Shown one piece after another: positions 17,999-26,438 of a stretch of 64,000 nt of DNA. Positions within the stretch are counted from its first letter, which is position 1. Each line of letters begins with the position of its first letter. The notes under the pieces are model-generated. The model was not told where the DNA came from. It saw only the letters and a list, made by a program, of their open reading frames with translations, and ran no database searches. Location: positions 62,001 to 126,000 of the forward strand of contig JAUNUK010000005.1 in the NCBI GenBank assembly GCA_030538185.1, read 5' to 3'. The position numbers and the translations under genes are program-made. The stretch is from Actinomycetaceae bacterium. GTDB taxonomy: Bacteria > Actinomycetota > Actinomycetes > Actinomycetales > Actinomycetaceae.

Positions 17999-18020
17999 CA
18001 CTTCTGCGTGTCGATGAGAG

Positions 18021-18043
18021 TCGAACGTTTGTTCGGGTAAGAT
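18021..18043 (+). promoter_or_regulatory. SOS (LexA) box and -10 element of the recA promoter
   Basis: CGAACGTTTGTTCG at 18022-18035 matches the gram-positive SOS consensus CGAAC-N4-GTTCG perfectly. TAAGAT at 18038-18043 directly follows and suits a -10 element, so bound LexA would cover the promoter spacer. It lies about 170 bases before recA. Confidence 0.88.
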
Positions 18044-18208
18044 TTCCACTGGTGACGGATTTTGAGTTTATCCACAGCTGAAGGAAATCGAGATCTTTCG
18101 TGTCTATGGTCGGGCATATTGTCACCTTGTAGGTGTCGGCGAGGCACTTGCAATACAGACCAGACATATCCATGTGGCGGAGAGCCACAAGAAGAAAGGT
18201 AGCCCATC

Positions 18209-19315
18209 ATGGTTGAAAACGATCGCGCTAAGGCGCTTGAAGTGGCACTTGGCCAAATAGATAAGCAGTTTGGCAAGGGGTCCATTATGCGTTTGGGGGA
18301 TGACAACCGCCCTCGCGTGCAGGTGATTCCGACAGGTTCTATTGCCCTAGACGTCGCCTTAGGTATAGGTGGGTTACCCCGAGGGCGAATCGTAGAGGTT
18401 TATGGTCCAGAGGCCTCGGGTAAAACCACTGTGGCCCTTCACGCTGTGGCCAATGCGCAAAAAGCAGGAGGCAACGCGGCGTTTATCGATGCTGAACACG
18501 CCCTCGATCCCGCCTATGCGCAGAAACTGGGTGTGGATATAGATAATCTGTTGGTTTCTCAACCAGACTCTGGTGAACAGGCCCTCGAGATTGCCGATAT
18601 GCTCATCCGCTCCGGTGGCCTCGACATTATTGTCGTGGACTCTGTTGCCGCCCTGGTTCCCAAGGCAGAGATTGAAGGAGAGATGGGCGATGCCCACATG
18701 GGGCTTCAGGCACGTCTTATGAGCCAAGCCTTACGTAAAATCACGGGAGCCTTATCAGCCACAGGAACCACGGCTATTTTTATCAACCAGTTGCGTGACA
18801 AGATCGGTGTCTTCTTCGGAAGCCCTGAAACGACCACGGGTGGTAAGGCCCTAAAGTTCTACGCATCTGTACGTATCGATGTGCGGCGCATTGAGACCTT
18901 GAAAGAGGGACAAAACTCTGTCGGTAACCGCACCAGGGCCAAGATTGTCAAGAACAAGATGGCCCCGCCATTCAAGCAGGCAGAATTCGACATCATTTAC
19001 GGTGAGGGTATTTCCCGCGAAGGATCCCTTATTGACCTGGGTGTCGAAACGGGTGTTTTGCGCAAATCGGGTGCCTGGTACACCTATGGTTCTGACCAGT
19101 TGGGGCAAGGCAAAGAAAATGTGCGCCAGTTCTTGAAGGACAATCCTGAACTGGCCAACGAGATTGAGCATAAGGCGCTTGTCGCCTTGGGCATTCGCGA
19201 AGAAGAAGAGTTACCAGCCGTGGCCAAAGAATCTAAGGTTGAAGATCTGAAGGCAGCCCCAGAAGAAGAGGTGAGCAAGCCTGCCGCTACGGCGCGCAAG
19301 GCGAAGGCTTCATGA
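18209..19315 (+). CDS. recA: Recombinase RecA
   Basis: ATP-dependent strand-exchange recombinase and co-protease for LexA self-cleavage. It has 368 residues. Walker A GPEASGKT is at residues 66-73; the L1/L2 DNA-binding region and the [14 protein letters not shown] segment are intact, and no intein is present. The C-terminal tail of about 35 residues is Lys/Glu-rich. AAGAAAGG precedes the ATG, and a perfect SOS box lies about 170 bases upstream. Its stop overlaps the start of cinA (ATGA). The usual downstream recX is not found here. Confidence 0.98.
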   Translation: MVENDRAKALEVALGQIDKQFGKGSIMRLGDDNRPRVQVIPTGSIALDVALGIGGLPRGRIVEVYGPEASGKTTVALHAVANAQKAGGNAAFIDAEHALDPAYAQKLGVDIDNLLVSQPDSGEQALEIADMLIRSGGLDIIVVDSVAALVPKAEIEGEMGDAHMGLQARLMSQALRKITGALSATGTTAIFINQLRDKIGVFFGSPETTTGGKALKFYASVRIDVRRIETLKEGQNSVGNRTRAKIVKNKMAPPFKQAEFDIIYGEGISREGSLIDLGVETGVLRKSGAWYTYGSDQLGQGKENVRQFLKDNPELANEIEHKALVALGIREEEELPAVAKESKVEDLKAAPEEEVSKPAATARKAKAS

Positions 19316-19791
19316 ATCAAGTAGAGGCTGCTGGGGAATTGGTAGCCCGGTTGGGGGAGCGCGGTTGGACATTGTCGACCGCTGAGTCCCTCACAGGGGG
19401 TGCGCTCAGTTCTGCCATTGTCTCAATCCCGGGTGCATCAAAGGTGTTTTTAGGCGGTTTTGTTGCCTATGCGACTCCCATAAAGCACGCACTTCTAGGG
19501 GTCGATCTTGGGTTGCTTGAGCGGCACGGTCCCGTGCATGCAGACGTTGCTTTGGCCATGGCCACAGGAGCGTGCCGCCTGACGGGAGCCAATGTCAGTA
19601 TCGCCACAACCGGGGTGGCAGGGCCAGACAAACAGGATGGTCAGCCTGTAGGGCGTGTCCATATGGCCATTGTGACCCCAGATGATCACGCAACCTTGAC
19701 GAAAGACTTTACGGGCAATCGCGAGGCGATTCGCGTATCTTCAGTCGAGACAGCTTTGGCAATGGCCTTGTCGGTACTAGATCGGCATTAG
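19312..19791 (+). CDS. cinA: CinA C-terminal domain protein (nicotinamide-nucleotide amidohydrolase type)
   Basis: Probably hydrolyses nicotinamide mononucleotide in NAD salvage. It has 159 residues and consists only of the C-terminal amidase domain, without the N-terminal MoaB-like domain of full-length CinA. Conserved parts include [12 protein letters not shown] near residues 20-31, [16 protein letters not shown] near the middle and TTGVAGP. The 4-base overlap with recA makes translational coupling likely, so it would rise with the SOS response. In many actinobacteria cinA instead sits between pgsA and clgR; here that slot is empty and the gene is downstream of recA. Confidence 0.92.
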   Translation: MNQVEAAGELVARLGERGWTLSTAESLTGGALSSAIVSIPGASKVFLGGFVAYATPIKHALLGVDLGLLERHGPVHADVALAMATGACRLTGANVSIATTGVAGPDKQDGQPVGRVHMAIVTPDDHATLTKDFTGNREAIRVSSVETALAMALSVLDRH

Positions 19792-19862
19792 CTTGGCGCC
19801 AAGTTGTTGCCAGATAGTCTCTAGCTTTGGGCAAAAGGACATACCCATTTAGACTCGTGGGG

Positions 19863-21392
19863 ATGGAAACGCAAGAACAAGTACGCAGCTATATTGTCCG
19901 CACACTAGGCTGCCAGATGAATGAGCACGACTCTGAGCGTATGGCAGGTCTCCTCGATAGTGCAGGCTTCACGCCTGTTCACTTGGTGCCTGAACACCAG
20001 GCGCGGGCAAGCTTGATAGGGGATGACGGGGCTGACATCGTCGTTTTGAACACCTGTTCAGTGCGCGAAAACGCTTCGAATAAGCTATTTGGTCACTTGG
20101 GTCAGTTGGCTGCTGTCAAGAAGGAACGCCCCGATATGCAAATAGCAGTTGGGGGATGTCTGGCGCAGCAAATGCGCGGGAGCATAGTGGAACGTGCGCC
20201 CTGGGTGGATGCGGTTTTCGGAACCCACAATATTGACGTCCTGCCTGTCCTCCTAGAGCGTGCCCGGCATAATGCCGAAGCGGCAGTAGAGATAGAAGAA
20301 ACACTCAAGGTCTTTCCTTCCACCTTGCCGACTAGGCGAGAATCCCCCTACTCCGCCTGGGTTTCTATCTCGGTGGGATGTAATAACACCTGCACTTTTT
20401 GTATAGTTCCAACCCTTCGTGGCAAGGAAGTCGACCGCTTGCCAACAGAGATCCTCAAGGAAATAGAGGCATTGGTCTCCCAGGGTGCCATTGAAGTGAC
20501 CCTGCTGGGGCAAAATGTCAACTCCTACGGTGTGGGTTTTGGGGATCGCCAAGCATTTGCTTCCCTTCTTCGTGAAGCCGGTGCCATTGAGGGAATAAAG
20601 AGGGTGCGTTTCACATCTCCTCATCCGGCCGCCTTCTCTCACGATGTTATTGAGGCCATGGCACAAACCCCTACGGTCATGCCGTCCTTGCATATGCCTT
20701 TGCAATCTGGCTCGGACGCAATCTTGAAGGCCATGAGGCGTTCCTATAGATCATCTCGTTTCTTGAACATCCTGGCCGATGTGCGTGAGCTTATTCCTCA
20801 TGCCGCTATTACGACGGACATTATTGTGGGCTTTCCGGGTGAAACGGATGAGGACTTCGAGCGCACCCTAGAGGTTGTGGAACAGTCTCGTTTTACCGCA
20901 GCCTTCACCTTCATCTATTCGCCACGTCCAGGCACACCCGCTGCCGACCGTGAAGATCAAGTGCCGGCGGAGGTCATTACACAGCGTTACGACCGGCTGA
21001 TTGCGCTGCAGAAGCGGATCTCGACCGAGGAAAACAAAAAACAAGAAGGTCGTGAGGTGCAGGTACTTGTTGCGGCAGGTGAAGGGCGTAAGGATAACGA
21101 GACGCACCGACTATCAGGCAGGGCAGCCGACAATCGACTGGTCCATTTTGCTCTGCCCCCAGATGTTGCCACAGCAGACATCCCCAGGCCAGGAGATATG
21201 GTGACGGTGCAAGTAACCTACGGGGCCCCACACCACCTGCTTGCAGATTCAGCATTAACTCCAGGGGGAGTATGGCATCTTGAACGTACCCGAGCAGGTG
21301 ATGCTTGGGATGCCATGAGGACTTTTGAGTCAGCTAACAAGACGAGCGCCGTGCCTCTTGGAATCCCCAGTATCCGTAGGGCACAACCGTGA
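19863..21392 (+). CDS. miaB: tRNA-2-methylthio-N6-dimethylallyladenosine synthase MiaB
   Basis: Radical-SAM methylthiotransferase acting on i6A37 of tRNAs. From ATG 19863 it has 509 residues; GTG 19857 is also possible. The N-terminal cluster cysteines lie in [20 protein letters not shown] and GGCLAQQ. The radical SAM CxxxCxxC is in [13 protein letters not shown]. The C-terminal TRAM domain is present ([14 protein letters not shown]), followed by about 60 less conserved residues. It precedes miaA with a GTGA overlap, so both steps of the ms2i6A modification are coupled. The recX gene commonly found upstream is absent. Confidence 0.96.
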   Translation: METQEQVRSYIVRTLGCQMNEHDSERMAGLLDSAGFTPVHLVPEHQARASLIGDDGADIVVLNTCSVRENASNKLFGHLGQLAAVKKERPDMQIAVGGCLAQQMRGSIVERAPWVDAVFGTHNIDVLPVLLERARHNAEAAVEIEETLKVFPSTLPTRRESPYSAWVSISVGCNNTCTFCIVPTLRGKEVDRLPTEILKEIEALVSQGAIEVTLLGQNVNSYGVGFGDRQAFASLLREAGAIEGIKRVRFTSPHPAAFSHDVIEAMAQTPTVMPSLHMPLQSGSDAILKAMRRSYRSSRFLNILADVRELIPHAAITTDIIVGFPGETDEDFERTLEVVEQSRFTAAFTFIYSPRPGTPAADREDQVPAEVITQRYDRLIALQKRISTEENKKQEGREVQVLVAAGEGRKDNETHRLSGRAADNRLVHFALPPDVATADIPRPGDMVTVQVTYGAPHHLLADSALTPGGVWHLERTRAGDAWDAMRTFESANKTSAVPLGIPSIRRAQP

Positions 21393-22312
21393 TCATTGCC
21401 GTAGTCGGCCCGACCGCAACCGGCAAATCTGATCTGGGTCTGGATCTGGGACAGAGGTTGACTCAGGCGGGTCATATTGCGGGTTTTGAAGTTATTAGCG
21501 CCGATGCCATGCAGTTGTATCGCGGCATGGATATTGGCACAGCCAAGCTGCCATTACACGAACGTCGCGGAATCCCGCATCACCAGATTGATGTCTTGAA
21601 TATTGACGAGGAAGCATCAGTTGCCGCCTACCAAGAGCATGCCAGACGAAACATCAGGGATATTCAGGTACGAGGACTGACTCCTGTCGTAATTGGGGGT
21701 TCGGGTCTTTATCTGCGTGCCCTCCTGGACCAGATGGACTTCCCAGGTGTCGATCCGGATGTCCGACAAGCATTAGAAACACAGGCGGAACAACTCGGTG
21801 GCCTTGCCCTTTACAACAGGCTAGAAACATTGGACCCACAAGCCGCCGAAAAAATACAACCAGCCAACACCCGCAGAATTATCCGCGCCCTAGAGGTAAT
21901 AGAGCTCACCGGAAGACCTTTTTCTGCCACGCTGCCCACCTACACCTACGCCCTGGAAAACGTGATCCAAATAGGGATTGCGATGCCCATCGACATTCTG
22001 GATGGACGCATTAACACTCGCGCACAGGCCATGATCGATCAGGGACTCATCGAAGAAGTAGAGGGACTAATTCAATCAGGACATCAATTCGGCAGGACAG
22101 CAGCCCGCGCCACAGGCTATAGCCAAGCTCTGGATGTCCTGCGAGGCGCCCTCGGCAAGGAAGAAGCTGGCGAAGCTATTGCCTTGGCGACTAGACGGCT
22201 GGCACGCAAACAACAAAAGTGGTTTAAACGCGACCCAAGAATTCGGTGGCTGCAATGGGATGGCGCGCCAGGACTTGTGGAAGCAGCTCAAGAATTCTTG
22301 GCAGACAAATAA
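21389..22312 (+). CDS. miaA: tRNA dimethylallyltransferase MiaA
   Basis: Transfers dimethylallyl from its diphosphate to A37 of tRNAs reading UNN codons, making the substrate for MiaB. It has 307 residues and starts with GTG overlapping the miaB stop by 4 bases. The P-loop GPTATGKSD is near residues 7-15. [17 protein letters not shown], the substrate-binding region, follows, and [12 protein letters not shown] is near residue 108. The C-terminal part includes GYSQALDVL and [12 protein letters not shown], as in the family. The convergent YbjN-like gene ends only 8 bases beyond. Confidence 0.97.
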   Translation: MIIAVVGPTATGKSDLGLDLGQRLTQAGHIAGFEVISADAMQLYRGMDIGTAKLPLHERRGIPHHQIDVLNIDEEASVAAYQEHARRNIRDIQVRGLTPVVIGGSGLYLRALLDQMDFPGVDPDVRQALETQAEQLGGLALYNRLETLDPQAAEKIQPANTRRIIRALEVIELTGRPFSATLPTYTYALENVIQIGIAMPIDILDGRINTRAQAMIDQGLIEEVEGLIQSGHQFGRTAARATGYSQALDVLRGALGKEEAGEAIALATRRLARKQQKWFKRDPRIRWLQWDGAPGLVEAAQEFLADK

Positions 22313-22319
22313 TCAAGAC

Positions 22320-23237
22320 TCAGTTGAGGGACCCTGCCTTCGTGAGTGTCCTGGTTGCATCCCGCACACACTGCAGGCCCAAAGAAATCTGAGTGTCCAG
22401 CTGGCAATCCGTCATGCCTTCTCCGACGGAGACAATGAAATCAGCTCGCGCAGAGGCGTTTTCGTGAGACAACAAAAGAGAAACCACAGGAAAAAGGGAT
22501 TCGCGATTAATGGCGTTGGCCACATCGAAAAGCTCTGGACGCAGACTTCTAGAGATATTGGCATCCCAGTGACTCGATACTGATAACCAGGTGTCTTCTC
22601 CAAAGAGCCTAATGGTGGTGGGAAAAGGCTGAGAACTGAGCGTTAGCAGGGTTTGAGAGCGCTCAATTTGGAGCCCCAGCCTCTTGCAAGCGCTTATCAC
22701 CCGCGAGGAATCCACCGGGTGAACGCCCGTGTTATCAGAGGACATGGGAAACGAGTGCTTGAAGTCTTGACGTTCGAGAAAGTCCTCATGGGGTGGCCCA
22801 TCATTCCAAGCAGGCTCTGGGGGAATGAGGTCTTCAAGGGCAACGAAAAAACGGGAAGCCAAAATGAGGCCCAGGAGAATCTGGGCCTGTAACTGGAAGT
22901 CGTCCAGACCACATGCGAGGTGGCAGTTCGTCTCAGTCGTGATCCGTACGGGAGTACCTTGATGGACCACAACTTTGGGGCCTGGTCTTTCTCGGTTCCA
23001 CTGCAGTACCAAGGGGATGGCACTCGACAGGGCCTCGGTGTGAAGGATGCCTCGCCACACTGTGTGCATTCGCAAGACGCAGTCGTGGATGGTGAGATAA
23101 GTCGTCCCCTGGGGAAGTAAAATGACGACAGTTTTTGTGTCCTCGTCAGGATAAAACTGGCGTCCAGCATCACTGAGCACCTCGGTAACACGGTCGAGTG
23201 TTACCGGGCGCACGCAGCGGCCTTTGAATAATGCCAT
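22320..23237 (-). CDS. YbjN-domain-like protein, about two domains long
   Basis: 305-residue protein that looks like two tandem YbjN/sensory-regulator folds, about residues 10-140 and 165-300. Each has the pattern of a helix, antiparallel strands and a final helix. Weak repeats support this: TTETNCHLACGLDDFQLQAQILLGLIL in outline in the first half is echoed by the DFIVSVGEGMTDCQLDTQISLGL region in the second. No catalytic motif or membrane segment is seen. It is the third of three related genes on this strand downstream of a GTGA-coupled pair, and lies against miaA. YbjN-type proteins occur beside miaA in other actinobacteria; their role is not established. Confidence 0.72.
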   Translation of the reverse strand: MALFKGRCVRPVTLDRVTEVLSDAGRQFYPDEDTKTVVILLPQGTTYLTIHDCVLRMHTVWRGILHTEALSSAIPLVLQWNRERPGPKVVVHQGTPVRITTETNCHLACGLDDFQLQAQILLGLILASRFFVALEDLIPPEPAWNDGPPHEDFLERQDFKHSFPMSSDNTGVHPVDSSRVISACKRLGLQIERSQTLLTLSSQPFPTTIRLFGEDTWLSVSSHWDANISRSLRPELFDVANAINRESLFPVVSLLLSHENASARADFIVSVGEGMTDCQLDTQISLGLQCVRDATRTLTKAGSLN

Positions 23238-23277
23238 GTCTCGATGGTACGGGCCTTAGGCTTTGCCTGGGTGGGAT

Positions 23278-23694
23278 TTAGGACAAGAGCCTATCCAGAT
23301 GATGACAGGTCTCGATATTTGCAGAAATCGCCACAGACAAGTGGTCATCAAGTTGCTGATTAGAAAGCCCACATGTGGCATCGACAATGACTTCGCTGCG
23401 AAGTGACCAACCTGCGAGATCTTTCACCGGATACACCTTGGGCAGGAACTGTTCGAGGTTGGCTGTATTGCAGGCGGCAATCAGCCTTGAATACTGCGAG
23501 GGAGGAAGACTGCGTTGCCAACAAGCGGTGATAGAAAGGAAGGGGGCGTCGCCTCCCATAACACGCAGTTCAAAGGGTAAGTCTTGCCACATGCACTCCA
23601 GCAGGCCACCGCGTAGAGCCACCTGGTAGCCATGACCTTGCAGGCGCTCATGCAGACGTTGAGAATCCAGGGGCGTGACAGTGAGTTGCGTCAC
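23278..23694 (-). CDS. YbjN-domain-like protein, single domain
   Basis: 138 residues from GTG 23694. I prefer this to a TTG at 23709 because GGAGGA (23701-23706) lies 6 bases before the GTG and would be inside the longer version. A single YbjN-like fold fits: an N-terminal helix, strands including VALRGGLLECMW, a helix near SQYSRLIAACNTAN, and the final helix with NQQLDDHLSVAISANIETC. The start overlaps the stop of the upstream relative (GTGA). There is no signal peptide or membrane helix. Function unknown; YbjN folds resemble type III secretion chaperones, hence a possible protein-binding role (inference). Confidence 0.75.
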   Translation of the reverse strand: MTQLTVTPLDSQRLHERLQGHGYQVALRGGLLECMWQDLPFELRVMGGDAPFLSITACWQRSLPPSQYSRLIAACNTANLEQFLPKVYPVKDLAGWSLRSEVIVDATCGLSNQQLDDHLSVAISANIETCHHLDRLLS

Positions 23695-24152
23695 GGTGTC
23701 TCCTCCCAAGTAACTAGCTCGGGTAACTCGGTGCGTAACGTGGAAAAGAATTCTGATGTGTAGACGATTGCCTGGGTGAGGAAAGCGCGCAGCTGTGCAT
23801 CAGATAAACCAGAGGGACAAAAGTGGGGCACGGATGACACCAGTGACACCTTTGGTTCTTCGTCTTCCAGGGTCACGAGTGTCACCTTGGGCATTATGTT
23901 ATGGGCGTTCACACGGGTGGCGACTTCAACCAGGGCATCCGCCCATGTGGCAGGGGCTTCAGCGCGCCAACGACCCTGCACTTCTACGACCTCAACGTTC
24001 TGTGGTGAGGGAAGGAGGAGTATTAAAATTAATCCGTCATCGAAAGGCAGCATGACCGATCCGTCTTTGTGTCTTTCGATAGAAAAATTGGGAAGACAAG
24101 AACTTACTCGAGGGAAAGTAACTGGTCTTGGAATGTCCAGGGATGCGGCCAT
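23691..24152 (-). CDS. YbjN-domain-like protein, single domain
   Basis: 153 residues starting at ATG 24152. It has the same overall layout as its neighbour: strands containing SIERHKDGSVMLPF, a central helix around ATWADALVEVATRVNAHN, then strands and a closing helix with LSDAQLRAFLTQAIV. The closing-helix pattern LSDAQL parallels LSNQQL in the next gene and MTDCQL in the third, which is the main reason to group them. It is first in the three-gene run and coupled to the second by GTGA. No enzymatic motif is seen. Confidence 0.74.
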   Translation of the reverse strand: MAASLDIPRPVTFPRVSSCLPNFSIERHKDGSVMLPFDDGLILILLLPSPQNVEVVEVQGRWRAEAPATWADALVEVATRVNAHNIMPKVTLVTLEDEEPKVSLVSSVPHFCPSGLSDAQLRAFLTQAIVYTSEFFSTLRTELPELVTWEETP

Positions 24153-24213
24153 GACTTAAGCGTAACGGCCCGAGGACACATTATTTGCCGACTGGCCGAA
24201 GCAAGTCACGAAG

Positions 24214-24837
24214 TTAGGAAGCCTGGTCTGTTTTTACGGTACAGCACAGAATTCGAAAACCTTTGGCGGAGGCGATTTTTTGGGTGGACCACCCCTGTGA
24301 GTTCAACCATTTTGTCAATGAGTCCGCCCCGAGGTTTTTGGATACGACCAGGTAGGCGGCACCTTCGGGGGAAAGACGCGATAGCCACGTGCTCAATAAA
24401 TCATGCAAGGCGTCTTTGCCTATCCGCACGGGAGGATTGGACCATAGAAGATCAATCGGAGTGTCGCCCAGTTCTTCCAAGACTTCTTGGGGGCTACCCA
24501 CGACCACATTTTCCAACCCGGCGTGTTGCGCATTGAGTTTCGTCAGTTCGATCGCGCGTTCATTGACATCTACACCGTAGACTCGCGCTTGGGGAGAACA
24601 GCTTGCGAGGGTCAGTGTCAAAGGTCCCCAGCCACACCCAAGATCCACAAATACCCCTTCCGAGGGCGGCGTGGGTGCCTTATCGCACAGCACACGGGTA
24701 CCCAGATCCAAACCTGTGTGCGAGAAGACACCAGAGGACAAGGTCACGTAGAAAGGCAGCCCCCGAATCTCTATTCCGCGTTGGATGCGTTCATCGGAGG
24801 AACTAGGTTGGCTAGAAAAATAATGGTCACTCACCAC
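24214..24837 (-). CDS. Class I SAM-dependent methyltransferase, RsmC-like
   Basis: 207-residue methyltransferase resembling the C-terminal catalytic domain of RsmC/RlmG, which methylate guanine N2 in rRNA. The SAM-binding motif VDLGCGWGPL lies near residues 63-72, the acidic YGVDVNERAIEL follows, and motif IV LLWSNPPVRIG is near residue 133, the NPP signature of base N-methyltransferases. Two adjacent GTG codons open the frame. The gene is divergent from hflX with a 116-base spacer. The exact target base cannot be deduced. Confidence 0.88.
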   Translation of the reverse strand: MVSDHYFSSQPSSSDERIQRGIEIRGLPFYVTLSSGVFSHTGLDLGTRVLCDKAPTPPSEGVFVDLGCGWGPLTLTLASCSPQARVYGVDVNERAIELTKLNAQHAGLENVVVGSPQEVLEELGDTPIDLLWSNPPVRIGKDALHDLLSTWLSRLSPEGAAYLVVSKNLGADSLTKWLNSQGWSTQKIASAKGFRILCCTVKTDQAS

Positions 24838-24953
24838 ACAAGTCTAAACCTTGTGAATCTTTGGGTAGTAAAGGCCGTGCGTGTGGCCAAGCTGAAGGGC
24901 GGAGTTGAAACCGATTATGATCGGGGGGATTGCAAGCTATATGAAGGGACACG

Positions 24954-26438
24954 ATGAGCAACACGGGGCGTAAAGACGCTGATGCGATGATCGCCAGGAT
25001 ACTGTCGCGTGTTGGTACCGCCCTTCAATCCACATCGCCTACGGATAGTGCACACGTGACAGAGCTTGGCGCCGGTGCTTTGGAACGCGAGGAACGCGCC
25101 GCGCTGACACGCGTGTCAGGACTATCGACCGAGTCTGAGGACGTATCTGAGGTTGAATACCGCCAGCTTCGACTAGAGAAGGTAGTCGTTGTCGGTTTGT
25201 ACAGCGCAACGATAGAGGAAGCAGAAGTTTCATTACGAGAGCTGGCTGCCCTGGCTGAGACAGCAGGTGCCGAGGTTGTGGATGGGCTTTTGCAAAGGCG
25301 AGTAACTCCTGATCCTGCTACCTACCTGGGCAGTGGTAAAGCTCAGGAATTAGCTCGGATTGTTGCCGAAACCAAAGCAGATACGGTAATCGTCGACACA
25401 GAATTGGCACCTTCACAGCGCCGTGGTCTGGAGGATGTGATCAAGGTTAAGGTCGTAGATCGCACTGCGCTGATCTTGGATATCTTTGCCCAGCACGCCA
25501 AGTCTCGAGAAGGTAAGGCCCAAGTCGAATTGGCTCAGTTGGAATACCTGCTGCCACGTTTGCGTGGTTGGGGTGAGTCCATGTCCCGACAGGCAGGCGG
25601 CCGCGTGGCTTCAGGTGAGGGCATCGGTTCGCGTGGGCCTGGTGAAACCAAGATTGAGCTTGACAGGCGTAGGATTCGAACTCGCATGGCAAAATTGCGG
25701 CGTGATATTGCTGCAATGGCGCCCGCCCGCTTGACTAAACGGCGCTCTAGGCAACGCAACGCCATCCCGTCTGTCGCCATTGTTGGGTACACGAATGCGG
25801 GGAAATCCTCTCTAATGAATGCTTTAACCGAGGCTTCGGTGATGGTTCAAGACGCCCTCTTCGCCACTTTGGATCCAACGGTCCGTTCTGCGCAAACCCC
25901 TGAAGGCAAGGTGTACACCTTGACAGATACGGTTGGCTTTGTGCGGAATCTGCCAACGCAATTAGTGGAATCATTCCGTTCCACTCTCGAAGAGGTCGCC
26001 TTTGCAGACTTGCTACTGCATGTGGTTGACGGCGCGCACCCGGACCCAGTTTCGCAGGTTGAAGCGGTGCATCAGGTCTTGTCACAGCTTGAAGGTACCG
26101 AGGGGATCCCAGAGTTGGTCGTCATCAACAAGGCCGACTTGGCCCAGCCAGCTAATTTGGTGGCCTTAAGGACTCGCTATTCGACATCGATAACGGTATC
26201 TGCCGTGACGGGGCAAGGGATAGAAGATTTACGCGCTGCCATTGCTCAGTCTTTGCCGCGCCCCCATGTCCTGCTAGACGCAGTGGTGCCGTATTCACGC
26301 GGCGACCTTATCCACAGGGTGTACCAAGAAGGAGATGTCTTAAACATTGGGCACCTTGAGGGAGGGACCCATATTCGGGCCATGGTTTCCCCAGAACTCA
26401 GCGCCACGATCCAGTCCGTTGAGGTCAACAGTGAGTGA
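24954..26438 (+). CDS. hflX: GTPase HflX
   Basis: Ribosome-binding GTPase that rescues or splits stalled ribosomes under stress. It has 494 residues with an actinobacterial N-terminal extension of about 65 residues. The HflX N-terminal subdomain contains DPATYLGSGKAQEL and ELAPSQRRGLED; the linker has SREGKAQVELAQLEYLLPRL in part. G-domain motifs are G1 GYTNAGKSS, G3 DTVGFV and G4 NKAD. AAGGG precedes the ATG. Its last 8 bases overlap the start of dinG. Confidence 0.96.
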   Translation: MSNTGRKDADAMIARILSRVGTALQSTSPTDSAHVTELGAGALEREERAALTRVSGLSTESEDVSEVEYRQLRLEKVVVVGLYSATIEEAEVSLRELAALAETAGAEVVDGLLQRRVTPDPATYLGSGKAQELARIVAETKADTVIVDTELAPSQRRGLEDVIKVKVVDRTALILDIFAQHAKSREGKAQVELAQLEYLLPRLRGWGESMSRQAGGRVASGEGIGSRGPGETKIELDRRRIRTRMAKLRRDIAAMAPARLTKRRSRQRNAIPSVAIVGYTNAGKSSLMNALTEASVMVQDALFATLDPTVRSAQTPEGKVYTLTDTVGFVRNLPTQLVESFRSTLEEVAFADLLLHVVDGAHPDPVSQVEAVHQVLSQLEGTEGIPELVVINKADLAQPANLVALRTRYSTSITVSAVTGQGIEDLRAAIAQSLPRPHVLLDAVVPYSRGDLIHRVYQEGDVLNIGHLEGGTHIRAMVSPELSATIQSVEVNSE

